This document shows positions 1 through 11,964 of a stretch of 64,000 bases of DNA, one piece after another. The notes beneath the pieces were generated by a model that did no database searches, was not told the origin of the DNA, and worked only from the letters and a program-made list of their open reading frames with translations. The stretch is taken from contig CM047805.1 in NCBI GenBank assembly GCA_026214975.1, positions 65,635,383 to 65,699,382 of the forward strand. Direction: 5' to 3'. This DNA comes from Gentiana macrophylla. Its lineage: Eukaryota > Streptophyta > Magnoliopsida > Gentianales > Gentianaceae. The translations under genes and the position numbers were made by a program. How positions within the stretch are numbered: position 1 is the stretch's first letter; every line of letters begins with the position of its first letter.

Positions 1-921
1 AACCGTTCAGGGAAAAGCCAAGTAAAGTTTACAGGATCAGATTTCAAGTGATGAATATCAAACATTAAATGCACGATAAATTGAGGATCTATCAAGGACG
101 GATTTTCTGATAAACGTTTGAAGAAAAATCCGATCATTGAAATCAAGGAGAATATAGTTAAGGGGGAATCAATAATTAAATCAATGACTATTCCCCACAT
201 TAAATAGCCAACGGACAAAAATTCAAATCAAGGACTATCAAGGCTATAAATAAAAGGCATTGACAGAAAAGAAAAATAATGATTGAGTCTGATAATATAC
301 AAGCATAAACTCTGTCAAAGTGAAAAGCCTTCCATCTGTACTTAAAGGAAATATCTAGAGATCAACTCAGGAATCAGAACATCAATTGCAAATCAAGCTC
401 TGAGATTGATCAACAAATCTGTGAATCCAATTCACATCCACTTAGGCAATTGAATCAGAGGAATCTAAGAAAGAGTTGCAACCTTTGTGATAGCTGCTGA
501 AAGATTTGTTCTCAAAGAGCAGTGATAGAGACTGAGTCACTGAAGCTTTTGAAGCCAGGGAGTGATAGTCTTGCAGATTATGAAGCTTGTGTATCCAAGG
601 ACAATCGTACTATTGTATCTGTGAAAACAATAGTGAATTCCTCCAATCATCACAAGAGAAGAGTGGATTAAGGGATTACACCACCCTGACCACCATAAAC
701 CTTTGTGTCTATTTACTTTCAGCAATTTACTTTACAACACTTTATTTCATTGCATACTCTATATCTGTGAATGCATAATCTACTTTGAACCAACATTTAA
801 AGAAGGGACTTATCTGCTGCCTAAAAGCTTTTAAATATAAGAAAAGTTTTTGAAACTCCACTATAGTCATTCACCGCCCCCCCCCCTTTGACTATAGTTT
901 TACACTTCTCTGGGACCAACA
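1..921 (+). repeat. 5' LTR of inner S, 3' two thirds only
   Basis: The sequence matches the 3' LTR at about 18831-19736 almost base for base and ends in CCAACA just before the primer binding site. By alignment about 470 bp of this LTR lies left of the window. A TATAAATA box sits at 245-252, matching 19057-19064 in the 3' LTR. A C-run near 876-886 precedes the LTR end. Several short ORFs here are chance. Confidence 0.9.
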
Positions 922-923
922 AT

Positions 924-935
924 TGGTATCGGAGC
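924..935 (+). other. Primer binding site (initiator tRNA-Met type)
   Basis: TGGTATCGGAGC lies two bases after the LTR end. It differs by one base from the usual plant copia primer site TGGTATCAGAGC, complementary to the 3' end of initiator methionine tRNA. Confidence 0.85.
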
Positions 936-1049
936 AGTGTTCCTAGTATCAGAACATGTTCAGATCTAATTTCTGGTAACAAGGAGATCACATATTTTCA
1001 AAGTAGTTTTCAAATCTGTGCTTTCCATATATATCTCCTATTTATACTT

Positions 1050-2130
1050 ATGGATTCCTCAAATTTTATGTCAAAGGTACATGTATTCAATGTCAATAAT
1101 TTTGATGAATATTAAATAAGGATGTTGTCTCATCTTGCAGCAACTCATGAGGAGATGCTAGATGTAATCAATGATGGCCCAATCATGATAACAACTGTGA
1201 TAGTCACATGAGAAGATCAAGGAAAGGTGATTGACAAACTAAAGAAGGATTGGACCAAGGATGACAGAAGAAGAGCAAATCTAGATTTTCTTGCAAAAGA
1301 TATGATTTTGAAGACTCTAGACAACATGTTCATGAGGATCAAAGATTGCAAAACAGCGAAGGAGATGTGGGACAAGTTGGCACTGATCAATGAAAGATCA
1401 GAAGCAGTTAAAGAGAATAAATTATCTGTTGCAAAATAGAAATTTGAGAACTTTAAAATAAGGACTGGAGAATCCATTGATCAAATGGATAACAGATTCT
1501 CTAGCATCATCAGTGAATTGCAACAACTTGGACACACATATCCTCATAAAGAAGTGTACCTGAAAATCTTGAGAGGCCTACCTGAAAGATGGAAGATCAT
1601 CACATCAGTACTTAGAGGAACAACAAACCTTTCAAACACTGACACCTTAACTCTGATGTCTAAATTAAAGGCTCATGAATTTAAACTGAACAGTGAAGAG
1701 AGTGCACCAGCTGAGGCACATAAGGCCAGTGCACTGGTTGCACCCCAGCAAAGCAAAACAGCTGACTCAAGCAGCAAGGAGACACAAGAACTGAAAGAAT
1801 AGGTAGCCTTACTAATCAAACATTTTGATAGATTTAGCAAAAAGAAGCAATTTAAAGGAGGATCATCATCAAACAAGAAGTCAAGCTCAAGCAAAGACAT
1901 GAAGAAAAAGGATGATGAGTATAGATGCTTCAACTGCAAGAAGAATGGTCACTTCAAGGATGACTGCCTTAAAGAAAAAGACAAAGATGAGACAAGAAAA
2001 AGTACAAGACAACTGAAAAGAGAAAGAGCAAGAAGGCACTCGAAGCTGAATCTAGCAGTGAAAAGAATGAAGAATCATCTGAAAATGATTCTGATGATGA
2101 TGAAGATGACAGCTCAGACAATGAAAAGGC
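1050..2130 (+). pseudogene. gag: gag, N-terminal part (inner S), broken
   Basis: Gag forms the virus-like particle that packages the element's RNA. The start ATG at 1050 follows the leader. Homology to the outer S gag runs on past in-frame stops (after the residues NNFDEY, after the VIVT segment, at 1437 and at 1800). The body is the UBN2-type copia gag core, with a 'RGLPERWK' segment near 1575. A CX2CX4HX4C zinc knuckle at 1926-1967 is intact and binds RNA in this family. A Lys/Asp-rich stretch follows. The gene is cut at 2130 by the CACTA-like element and resumes at 10966. Several internal stops make it non-functional as read. Confidence 0.85.
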
Positions 2131-2140
2131 ATACTACAAC

Positions 2141-2480
2141 AAAACAGGCCATTAGCGACACTTACTTTGTAACAGTTTGATATATGTTGTAAATTTTCCG
2201 GCATAAGTTACTAATTGCCGTAAAAGTGAGGCATTTTGGCGACATATTATTTTGTGTAGTGAATTTCTGACATTTAGCCGGCAATCAATGTTAATGTCAC
2301 AGATTTGTGGCAATTTTTGTGGCAAATTATTGTTATGTCGTATAGAATACGTAACATTTACGACACACTGTATATATGTCATAATTTTTATGACAATATC
2401 GTGGCATTTAAACATAATGCCACAAAATACCCGACATTTCTCAAATTGCCACTTGTTATGCATTGAAAAAACGACACTAG
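2141..2480. repeat. Left subterminal repeat region of the CACTA-like element
   Basis: Many short, degenerate motifs occur on both strands: GCGACA, CCGGCA, GTGGCATTT, CCGACATTT, TGTCGTA. Arrays like this near the ends of CACTA elements are binding sites for their TNPA-type protein. The same vocabulary recurs at the other end. Confidence 0.65.
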
Positions 2481-4490
2481 ATATGGTGTTTTTGTATTTT
2501 GTAATAATATAAAGCGTTTTCATAACAATATATCAAAATGCGCTATGAAATTAAAAATGATGATATAAGAAATAATATGTCTCTTATCATGGTATTTCGT
2601 CATAAATTCAAACTAAAAACACACACACACACACAAAATCGTAACCATATATATCTTCATCTATCATATATACATTAAGAAGATGGCCAAAAACCCCTCT
2701 GGTAAGCCACGTCGATAGGCTTTTCTCTTATAAAGGCATACGCTAGTGCATTTGTGTAAATGAAAAGATGGGTTATAGCTAGGCAAGTGGATCGTTGGTG
2801 AGTTGTTAATGCGTGTTCAAAGGGTGCGATGTAAATGACTTCGTCTTTGTTATGGTTGTAAGTTAACCAAGCTATTCGTATACTCCACTTGTAGAGAAGT
2901 TTGTCTCGATTGGCTTTTTTGAGTTTGAGCTCGAGTCGTGCGACTCGATTAACTGAGCCAGTTTCGAGCTTCAAACCATACTAACCAAGTAGCTCACTAG
3001 TTAATCGAGCAACATTAAATAATTATTCGATTACTTATATTTAAAAACTTTATTAATAAATAATAGTTTATGTAAAGCATTAATTAATACTTGAGTCGAG
3101 CTCGATCTTGTCATATTATATTGAATTGAATAAATTCTAAAAGATAATCGATTTTATGAGCCGAATCGAGTTAAATTGAGTACTTAACGAATAACATTCG
3201 AACATGTGATTGACCTTGAGTCGAGTTTCGAGCCGAGATATTTTAGTCGAGTCTTTGTACACCAACTAAAAAGACCTTATTCCCACACATTTCATCCCTT
3301 TTCCTCGCTATGAATAAAATTTGCATCCTTCACGATTTAAATCAGCTCACCACATTAATTCTCGCCTACTTCCAATGGTAAAGATAGAATGATAAAAAGT
3401 TAGCATTGCCTATGCTATTCATTTTTATTGTTTCAAATTTTTTTTTTTTTGGCTTGGATACAATAAACAAGCCCTTCTAGTTATCATGTTGCAATCATGG
3501 CCTTATGCGCAAGGGCGGATGCATGACATAATTATGGGTGGTCTTAATTTTCATTGGTTTTAAGGTCAAGATAGAAGCTACACCTACACCACCAAGCTAA
3601 ATGGTCTTAATATTGACATTTTGAGACTTTTGATGCATATATAATTAATAATATTAATATAATTATAAAAATATAAAAAATAAACGTGTATTTTCGAAAT
3701 TTGAGGAGGTCCTGTGAGAACACCCCATCCTATACATGGAATTTAAATGATATAAGAAAAAAAAAATAGATTGCAGCAATAATTGGAGATAAAAGATTGT
3801 AGTCTGGAGCAAAAAAGTGGGATTAATATCTAGAAAAGTTTTTTTTTTTGGTTGTTGAAAATTATCAGGAAAATGTGTTTTGAATTTCTTTTTTAAAATA
3901 CTCAAAGAGTTTAATTGCTAATGGGAACTTCTTTAATTGTTTTTCTTCTTTTTAAGAACTCTCAAATCTTTGGTGGGAATAAAAAATTGTGCTTAAAAAA
4001 AAAAAAAAAAAGAAGATAATTGTGTAGTGTCCGAAGAGTGGGTGTTTTTTTTTTTAAATTTATTATAAATCATTTGTTGTCTATTTTCTTTTCTTTTGAC
4101 AAAAAAAAGACTTTTTTTAAACAAACACTTTTCTTTTATTAATGCACTTCAAGAATTTTTTTATTCTTAAAAAAAATAATAATTTTTTTTATTTATTTTC
4201 ATAACTAAGCGATTTTTCTTTATTAAGAATAATATAGATATAAAGCATGAGTTTATAATTACATATTTTATAAAATTGTATAACATTCCCTAAAAAAATA
4301 AATTTCGTATAAATTCACAATTCATGATGTCACATTAACTTATGCTTAAAAATATAGTTGTCTTTATTGAACGCTTATATACTTTGAAAATTTTGTCATG
4401 CTTATATATTTGATAACACTATTGTTGTTGTCTTTAATAAATTTATTACACCTATATTGGCAATAAGGATTATAAATTGTTATGTTTGTG
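2481..4490. other. CACTA interior: no gene, simple repeats
   Basis: No coding signal seen. An (AC)n tract lies at 2619-2634. A segment at about 2890-3260 repeats short GAGCTCGAGTCG / CGAGTTTCGAGC motifs, probably a relic of an older repeat. The rest is very AT-rich with many A and T runs, especially 3760-4220. Confidence 0.6.
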
Positions 4491-4499
4491 TCAGTTTAT

Positions 4500-6570
4500 A
4501 TATACATACACACACCATCAGTTTGACGGTTTTGGTCGGTGACCCACCAGTTGGTGAATAGCTGGTTCATGAACCGACGGTCATTGCAGTATAGATCACG
4601 GTTCAGGTCATTGGTCAACTAATACTTTTTTACACACTTACAAAATAATTTCACTTATAAATAATTTATCAAATCGAACTTAAACTAATATCAATTTGGC
4701 TACAGTTTTAATTACATTTTTCTTTAAGAGAACCAGAGTTTGTATTTGTAGAACACGTCGAAGAAGAAAAAAACCGTTGAATATACCCGTTCTCGTTCGT
4801 GGATCAAACACCTACCGACCAAAACGTTTATCTTCCATTGTGCAGTATTGAAAAAACAACCCATTAATAAACGAACACTTTTTAAGGGAGATAGAAGTAT
4901 AAATTGGGATATACTTAAATTAGAGTATATTTGATGTTTATATAGTTGAAATATAGATATGAAATTATAATAAATGTTTTACCCTATTATCATCTTTTAA
5001 CCCCGATAATCCATACGTACCGTAACTCAATGACCAAATAGCTACTTGATGTTAATTGACGTTCAACTACATTATAAACATCAAATTGATATAATTTTTT
5101 GTTTGGTTCTATTCACTATTTACAAAACAAATTAACTATTTTTAAAAGTATAAAAAATGATAATATTAACCGACCAATGACCTGAACCGTGATCTGAACT
5201 GTAGTGAACCGTGACCGAACTGTCGATTCATGAATCAACCGTTCTTAAACACGTGGGTCATTGACAAAAACCGTCACACCAGCGCTTCAATCGATTTTTT
5301 TAGTATAATTTGATGTTTATATCATTAAAATACAAATATTACATTACAATAAATACTTTATCCCTTATCCCTTTTTAACCACTATAATCCATACGTATTA
5401 TACAACTTTCGTTTTCGGGATATTATTTTAATTTCCATTTGATTAATTATTTATAGAATAAATATTTTTAAGTGTGAAAAATATATTCTTTGACCAATGA
5501 TCTAAAACGTGATACGTATCGTATCGAACAGTGATCAGACCGTTTGTTCATGAATTGGCGGGTCACCAAACCGTAATTATGGTGGTTCAGTCAATGTTTA
5601 TTATAGTCGATGTTTATATTAGTGAAATACATCATATATGACATTCCAATAAATCATTTACCTCTTATCCATTTTAACCCAAATTTCTACCTATTAATTG
5701 ATATTATTTTTAGTTCTATTCGATTAATTATTTATAAAACAAACTATTTTAAGTGTGTGAAATAATAGAATATTATTTGAATAATGACCTGAACTCTGAT
5801 TTGAACTGTAGCAAAATCGTGACAGTTCGTGGTCACCGACCAAAACCATCAAACTGGCATTTCGGTCTAATTTCGAGTGTAGTTGATGTTTTTGGCATTA
5901 AAATACACATATGTCATTACAATAAATTTCTTACCCCTTACTCCTTTTAAGCCCCATAATCTATAGTTACTATAATTTTATGACCAAATAACAAGTTGAT
6001 GTTAATTAAAGTTCAATTCGATCACAAACACCAAATCGATTTTATTTTAAGTTCGATTCAATTACTTATTTAATTAAACTATTTTTTTAAGTGTTTGAAA
6101 ATAAATAATATATGTTGACCTATGACTTGAAACGTGATATGTAATGTATCGAACCGTCTATTCATAGCCCAATGGGTCACCAACCAAGACCGTCACTCTG
6201 GCAGTATAGTCGATTTGTATGTGTAATTGATGTGTATATCATTGAAATATAAATATGAAATTACAATAAATCTTCTACCCCCTTATCCTCTTTAAACATC
6301 CTATAATATATACTTACTATAATTCGATGACCAAATACCAATTTCATGTTAATTGAAGTTCAATTCGATTACAAACACCAAACTATTTCAAGTTTGATTT
6401 GATTAATTACTTGTAAAAGAAACTAATTTTCAAATGTGTAAAAAAAAGATACTTGACGAACAATTAAACCGAACTTTAAGGTGAACCATTGGTTCATGAA
6501 CCACTATTTTTATTGAAACCTCAAGGCACCGACCAAAACCTTTGAGTGGGCGGTTCAATCAATTATTGAA
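4500..6570. repeat. Degenerate repeat array, first unit inverted
   Basis: Five diverged direct copies of a roughly 290-350 bp unit end near 5290, 5590, 5870, 6215 and 6565. Shared landmarks are GACCAATGACCTGAACCGTGA, a 'tcatgaa' core and ACCAAAACCGTCA. A partial copy at about 4515-4680 is in the opposite orientation, giving an inverted pair around roughly 4700-5040. The GGTTCA/ACGGTT-rich vocabulary resembles subterminal DNA of hAT elements (compare 35200-35280), so a decayed array of small DNA transposons is a reasonable guess. Confidence 0.7.
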
Positions 6571-6765
6571 CCATGAGCTGAAGATCTAAATTGTGCTCAG
6601 ATCTATACGAATAATTGTCATGACCTGTAATATGGTAGCGGCTCCAGGAAATCTGCGATACGGGTCGGGAATCGATAGCGGCACATTGTATTACATGTTT
6701 TTAAGCATTAATTTTAAAAATGTAAGGGTCAAAGGTTAATATTTAAAAAATTCGGGGTAAATAAA

Positions 6766-6768
<3 letters not shown>

Positions 6769-6840
<72 letters not shown>
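6769..6840. repeat. (TA)n microsatellite
   Basis: Uninterrupted TA dinucleotides over about 72 bp. Confidence 0.95.
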
Positions 6841-6841
<1 letters not shown>

Positions 6842-8727
6842 CAAGTTATAATCGTTATTGTTAATTTAAGTGTACTAATGTCATCCTAAAAAAGTGTAAT
6901 ATTATGGAAACGAACAAAACATTAACATTATCAATAATATTACGATGGCAATATTTTCAAAAAATACGTGTTTTATGAAGACATCTATATTTTTTAAGTA
7001 TAAATTAATAGGATTCCAATTGTTCTGTAGGATAACTAAACAATTAAAAAGGATTTTCTGAACTCAAAAAAAAAAAAATTCAAAAGGATTTTGTTTCTTA
7101 GAAGAAAAACAAAAATATTTTGAAGTGTATTTGTTAAAAAAACAAAACACGTGGTTCATTTCTTTTAGTGGAACGTTCTTGTTTTTTTTTCGATTAAAAA
7201 AAAAAAATACACTTCTTGACATGATATACAAAAGAACGTGGCCTACTACATCACTTAGCATTATTTTAGGTTTTTGTTTTTCCTTTTTTTAGCGTCACTT
7301 TTTGCTGTCAAAATTTTCACGCCTTTTTTTCCCACAAAAACTCAAAACACATGTTTCTATTTCTAATTAAACTCTTTAAAAGTGATTAGAAAAAAAATTC
7401 AATTCTTAAATTATAACTAATCCAATCGAAAAAAGAATAATCTTTACCGAGCTAACCACCTTCCAAAAACCCATTCAAACCACAGTTCTCCTAGAAAAAA
7501 TTCCACAGGTTTTGCAGATTACATGGAAATCAAGTGCATCTCAAGAGTGAATTGAATTTTATCTCCATGAAGGTATGTTATTTTGGTCTAAATTGATTTC
7601 ATGTTTGATTCATTGTATATGAGAAGGAAATGCGTTAGATTTTTGTCATTTTAAAGTTGAATCCATGAATAATATAACTTGATTAGTTTGTCAACACGGA
7701 ATTTATGTAACCTTTCAGAACGCAAACACTTTTTTAATATTATTATCATGAAATTGTTGAAATTAATATATCAAACATAAATCTCGCAAATATTGATAAG
7801 TTTGTATCAATTTAACACAGATGTGGGATGGTGAAATAGAAAGAAAAATAAATAAATAAAACAAGTTTATGCACTATGTAGCTTTTTTTTACGTTTTTGT
7901 TTATTATTATTTATTTTACAGAAACGAAAGGTTTTACACACGCACCATTTTTGTCCCTAACGAGACTCGGAATCTGGTCACATGCCAGGTTATAAAGACC
8001 ATATAACAAAATAAATATATAAGATTCATCATCGATTTAATTTTTATTTTTTTTTTAGATTTTTCAGGTATAAATTTCAAATACTTCTTGTGAAAAGAAA
8101 ATTATTCAAAACCTAAAACACTTTGATACTTGTTTATGGTAACAAGTATTTGAATTCGGCACTTATTATTTTGAGGATAGAATTCGACACTTGATGTATA
8201 TTAAAAAGAATTGTATAAACGTCTTTTAATTTGATTAAAGTAGCCAAATTGTCGATTGATATATTATATTGCTTTTTCTACTATGTTTAGCAAATGCTCT
8301 ATTATTATCAATTATATATTTTATAAGTTTACCACAATTCTGTTTTTTTAAGGTTATTTTCATTTGTAAAGTGCTTCAATTTCATGACAAATATCAAATT
8401 AAATTCTTCTTCATTACTTCGACTTTTTGTCCTTTATATATAATGTTTAATGGAAAGTGACCTTAAAAAAATACCGGCTTAAAAAATAAAATAAAAAAAT
8501 AAAAATTGAGTCTTAGAAATTTTTTTAGACAAGATTAGAATGGCGCCAGGTAGAGTCCTTTAAATATATGTGTACCCAATTAGATATCAAATGATTCATT
8601 CTTAAAATTAAAATTATATCAAATGATTCGACTTGTCAACACAGAATTGAAGAATAAAGGGGTGAAGGATCCCCCCTCCCCCCTCCCCCCCCCCAACAAA
8701 AGAATGGATGTGAAAGATTTCTAAAAG

Positions 8728-8770
<43 letters not shown>

Positions 8771-9030
8771 GAAACATGGAACTTTCATTTCCTTGTGGGA
8801 CCTAGTAGAAATATGCTGAATTGAATAGTGAGGGCAATGTTGGAAGACTGCTGTGATGATTGATTATTTCATGTTGTTATAATATGTATTTTATATATTT
8901 ATTCAACATATTACCATTGAAATACATACTAACATCCACTTTTACAATATGGCTACGTTTAATGTATTCAACACATACTTGTGTATTTATTGAATTTTGT
9001 CGTTGTATGTTAGGTGATTGAATATATGAC
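6841..9030. other. CACTA interior: AT-rich, simple repeats, one exon-like edge
   Basis: No ORF of note. A mixed-composition stretch at about 7450-7570 ends in a good splice-donor-like AAG/GTATGTT. A C-rich run lies at about 8671-8695 and an (AAT)n tract at about 8730-8768. The rest is AT-rich with long A and T runs. Confidence 0.5.
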
Positions 9031-10100
9031 ATCTTCCTATACAAAAACGAATGAAGGAGTTTGTCTACCAACAAGAAAACTTTGGAGTAAAGCTCTTGGT
9101 GCCCAAGGAATCAAGAATATATGTATTAATGTTATTTTTCATTATATGCTATCAGTGTTGAAAACATTTTATTGAAGAACTCTTCTACAAAGTAGTTGAC
9201 TATTTTATTATCAATCAAGGTTGAAGTTGGAGGTAAAGGATCTCAAAACAATTACGCGGGTGAAGAGGTATAGTTTCGCACAATTACAATATTCATGCAC
9301 ATACTTATATGATTATGCTTTGGTTTTGACTATGTGGTTGTACCTCCTTTTTAATCTCTTTAATTTTTCATATGCTTTATTATATATTCAGAATTTGGGT
9401 AAAGTTTTGTTATTCTATACCGCACTGAATGTTCTGGCAATTACTGATAACCCTTCTCACATACATGATGCATTAGATGTCCATTAGTCTTATGCCAATG
9501 GGATTGTAAAATGATGGGTGTATTACAATATGTATCATCATATTGCTAAGTTGCTTCAGTAGCGAAATGTTAAGGTTTAAATTGCATCAAATTGTTGTGT
9601 TGTGGTACTTTGAGTTTGAGAAGGTTTTAAAGTATGTTTTTAACAAATCAATTTGCATGCTTATTTTTATTTCCCCTGTTTATGTCATTTCTTGTTTTGA
9701 TGGTCGAATGCATGGCCACATTATATGCTTCTTTGCTCAAACGTTAAGCTCACTTGAATTCTTTTTATTTTATTATTTTGATGATATTTTACAAAATTGC
9801 TTTTTATGGATAAAGAAAAGACTTGTATATTGATATGTGTTGTCGTGACCAATTTTGTGTTTTCTTCTCAATGGATGCAGGATAGAGCAATGAAGAGGAA
9901 AATGAGACAGAAGAGTTGCATATGAAAGGTAAAATATACATGCACATCATACATACTACAATAGTTTTCTAATCAATTCTACAACTTTTCATACCATTCA
10001 ATTTACCTTATGCAGGACATATCCATGTTATTGGGATTGAAAGTTACAGAGATTGGACAATTGTTCGTTTTCAAGAGGAAAATAGTTGCGTTTTTTAGTA
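9030..10100 (+). pseudogene. Possible captured, spliced host gene fragment
   Basis: I do not recognise this. Exon-like blocks of mixed codons lie between AT-rich, intron-like stretches. One reads through about 9028-9115 and contains GVCLPTRKLWSK. A second near 9220-9268 contains VEVGGKGSQNNYAG. A third pair at about 9889-9930 and 10017-10099 joins in frame across a GTAAAATA...TTATGCAG intron and ends in a stop after FQEENSCVF. CACTA elements often carry host gene pieces. A chance reading is quite possible, because the first exon of the last pair has an in-frame stop at its edge. Confidence 0.3.
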
Positions 10101-10390
10101 TTGAACGCATTAATCATTTAAAGATCGTTTTCATTTTTCTTGTTAATTTCAACTTATTGTTGGATTGAATGGTTGGATAATAGTCGTTCTTTGGTGTTTA
10201 GTTTTCATTTCATTTAATTTCAACATCAACCTATATGTTCAATATTCTGAATAATTTTGTTTCCATCTACGTCTTTGTTCAAATGCGGATTATAAATATA
10301 TATGAATTTCATGTAAGAATACCTATTATTTCAGTCGTATATTGATAAACATGACATAAACATGGTGAACAATTAAGTTACATTAAGACA

Positions 10391-10955
10391 ATGCGAAAAA
10401 AGACTGTTAATAATTTTCTGACAAACATAATACATGTCACAAAAGTGCCATTAAACAAAACCGCCATTTTCAATACGTGCCATACACATGTTGGGAGATT
10501 CGCGGCAATTAAAATTAGTGTCGGTAAACTTCCATTTAAAAAACCACGTCAAATGGAACGAATGCCGGTATAGTGCCACAAACATATGTCCCTCTAAATG
10601 AAAAGTGTCGGCAAATTTGCCACACAGTACGTGTGGCAATTAAAATAAGTGTCGGTAAAATGCCACAAAGTTATGTTCGTCACATTAATCAAGTGCCGGA
10701 AAAACCATCGTAAAGCATTCCGACACATTACAAAAGTGTCAGTAAACTGCCGCAAATAAATCATGCGTCACTTTGACTATATGCCGCATAATCGCCGCAA
10801 AAACTTCCCGGCAAAACAACAAACTGACGCAAAACATTGCCGACGCCACTATTGACGACATTTAAATAACCGCCGTTTTATGTGCCGGGATTGCTTTTTA
10901 CGGCGCTTATTTTCCATTTCCCGGCATTTATTTTGTGACGTAAAAAGCCAAAAAT
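10391..10955. repeat. Right subterminal repeat region of the CACTA-like element
   Basis: Repeated motifs such as GTGTCGGTAAA, TGCCACAAA, GTGGCAATTAAAAT and GCCGCAAA are packed over 560 bp up to the right inverted repeat. They mirror the left end. Confidence 0.7.
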
Positions 10956-10965
10956 GTTGTAGTAT

Positions 10966-11964
10966 ATACCTATGTATTATGGCTAAAGAGTCAAATGAAA
11001 CTGAGGTATCATCTAGCTCATATTCATCATCTAGTGTATCCACATCTGACAATGCACAATCTTATATTCTCCCTTTAGATTCTACAAGTCTAATTCAAAA
11101 TCTCATGAGCAAATTTGAAGAAATTCAAGATAATCATGAAATTTTGGAACTAGAATGTGAGAATCTGAGAAAAGAAAATAGAAGATTAAAAAAAGAACTT
11201 GATGAAATAAAAGCTAAACAAACTAGTAAGGAGATTCACTCAACTGATCAACAAGCAGCAGATGATCACTCATCTTATGTTGAAAGACCAGCTGAGAAAA
11301 TATCCATACCAGTTAAGAACACCACTACCCCACTTAATGCACCAGCTTACAAACCCCCAAAAAGGTTTGGATCCTGATCTGGTCTTGGCTACAACAGTCA
11401 GGATGAAAATAGAAACAATGGACAACCCAATTCTGATTCAAGGACCAAACTTGGACCAAAATTCAGAAAAGGACAGACCATAGTTTAGACCACTCATCCT
11501 GCACCGGTGAAGTCAAAACCTAGTGTAGTGAAGCAGCAGAATAAATCATCAATCCAGCCTAACAAAGGCAAAGGAGATCAGAAAGGTAAGGGAAGACTTT
11601 ACCCTTTTTAGGATGATTGGAATATTACACCCCAAAATACAAGAAGAAACCATTTCATAATATGCATCATGTGTTTAAGAAAAGCTAGACAGGGCATATT
11701 CCTGGACACAAGAAGTAGCATGGAAATAAGTTTCCTTCTACATATTGGAGAGTGAAAAAGGATGCAAATGCACCAAAAAGTAGAGAAAAATATCAGAATA
11801 CCTCTAGTGGAAACTTTAGAAGTTATTCTGCCATGCCTTATACATATGAAGTTGATGACTTCAATTATCCAAAAAGAAGATCCTTTGGATACACATTAGG
11901 AGTAGGAGGCATGACTACTAACATGTATGGACCCAAACAGTGTTGGGTACCTAAACATAATTAA
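10966..11964 (+). pseudogene. gag: gag, C-terminal extension (inner S)
   Basis: This continues the gag cut at 2130. It opens with Ser-rich sequence, then a strong coiled coil at about 11080-11230 (ENLRKENRRLKKELDE). A basic Gly/Lys/Pro-rich stretch follows, then a segment containing TYEVDDFNYPKRRSFG near 11850 and a C-terminal CWVPKHN. A long, coiled-coil gag tail after the knuckle is typical of Sireviruses, where it has been linked to dynein light chain binding. Stops near 11375, 11487 and 11610 and a frame change break it. Confidence 0.75.

Larger units (their letters stand above)
2131..10965. mobile_element. CACTA-like (EnSpm type) non-autonomous DNA transposon in gag
   Basis: The outer S copy shows that gag is continuous across this point, so the 8.8 kb is an insertion. 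The ends are a perfect 10-bp inverted repeat, ATACTACAAC (2131-2140) and its complement (10956-10965). Both ends carry dense short GCGACA/TGCCGGTAA/GTGGCAAT-type motifs, as CACTA elements do. The canonical first base C of CACTA reads T at both ends. The target duplication is short and cannot be fixed because the site is TA-rich. No transposase ORF is recognisable, so it would need a partner element. The interior holds unrelated repeats and possible captured exons. Confidence 0.75.

Noticed and set aside
2675..2974. 99-codon minus-strand ORF in the CACTA interior
   Set aside because: Odd composition, no motif, no neighbouring exon signals.
4500..6570. CRISPR-like array
   Set aside because: Units are ~300 bp, diverged and not spaced by unique spacers; plant DNA.
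6769..6840. Replication origin or promoter at the (TA)n tract
   Set aside because: A simple microsatellite; no other signal supports either.
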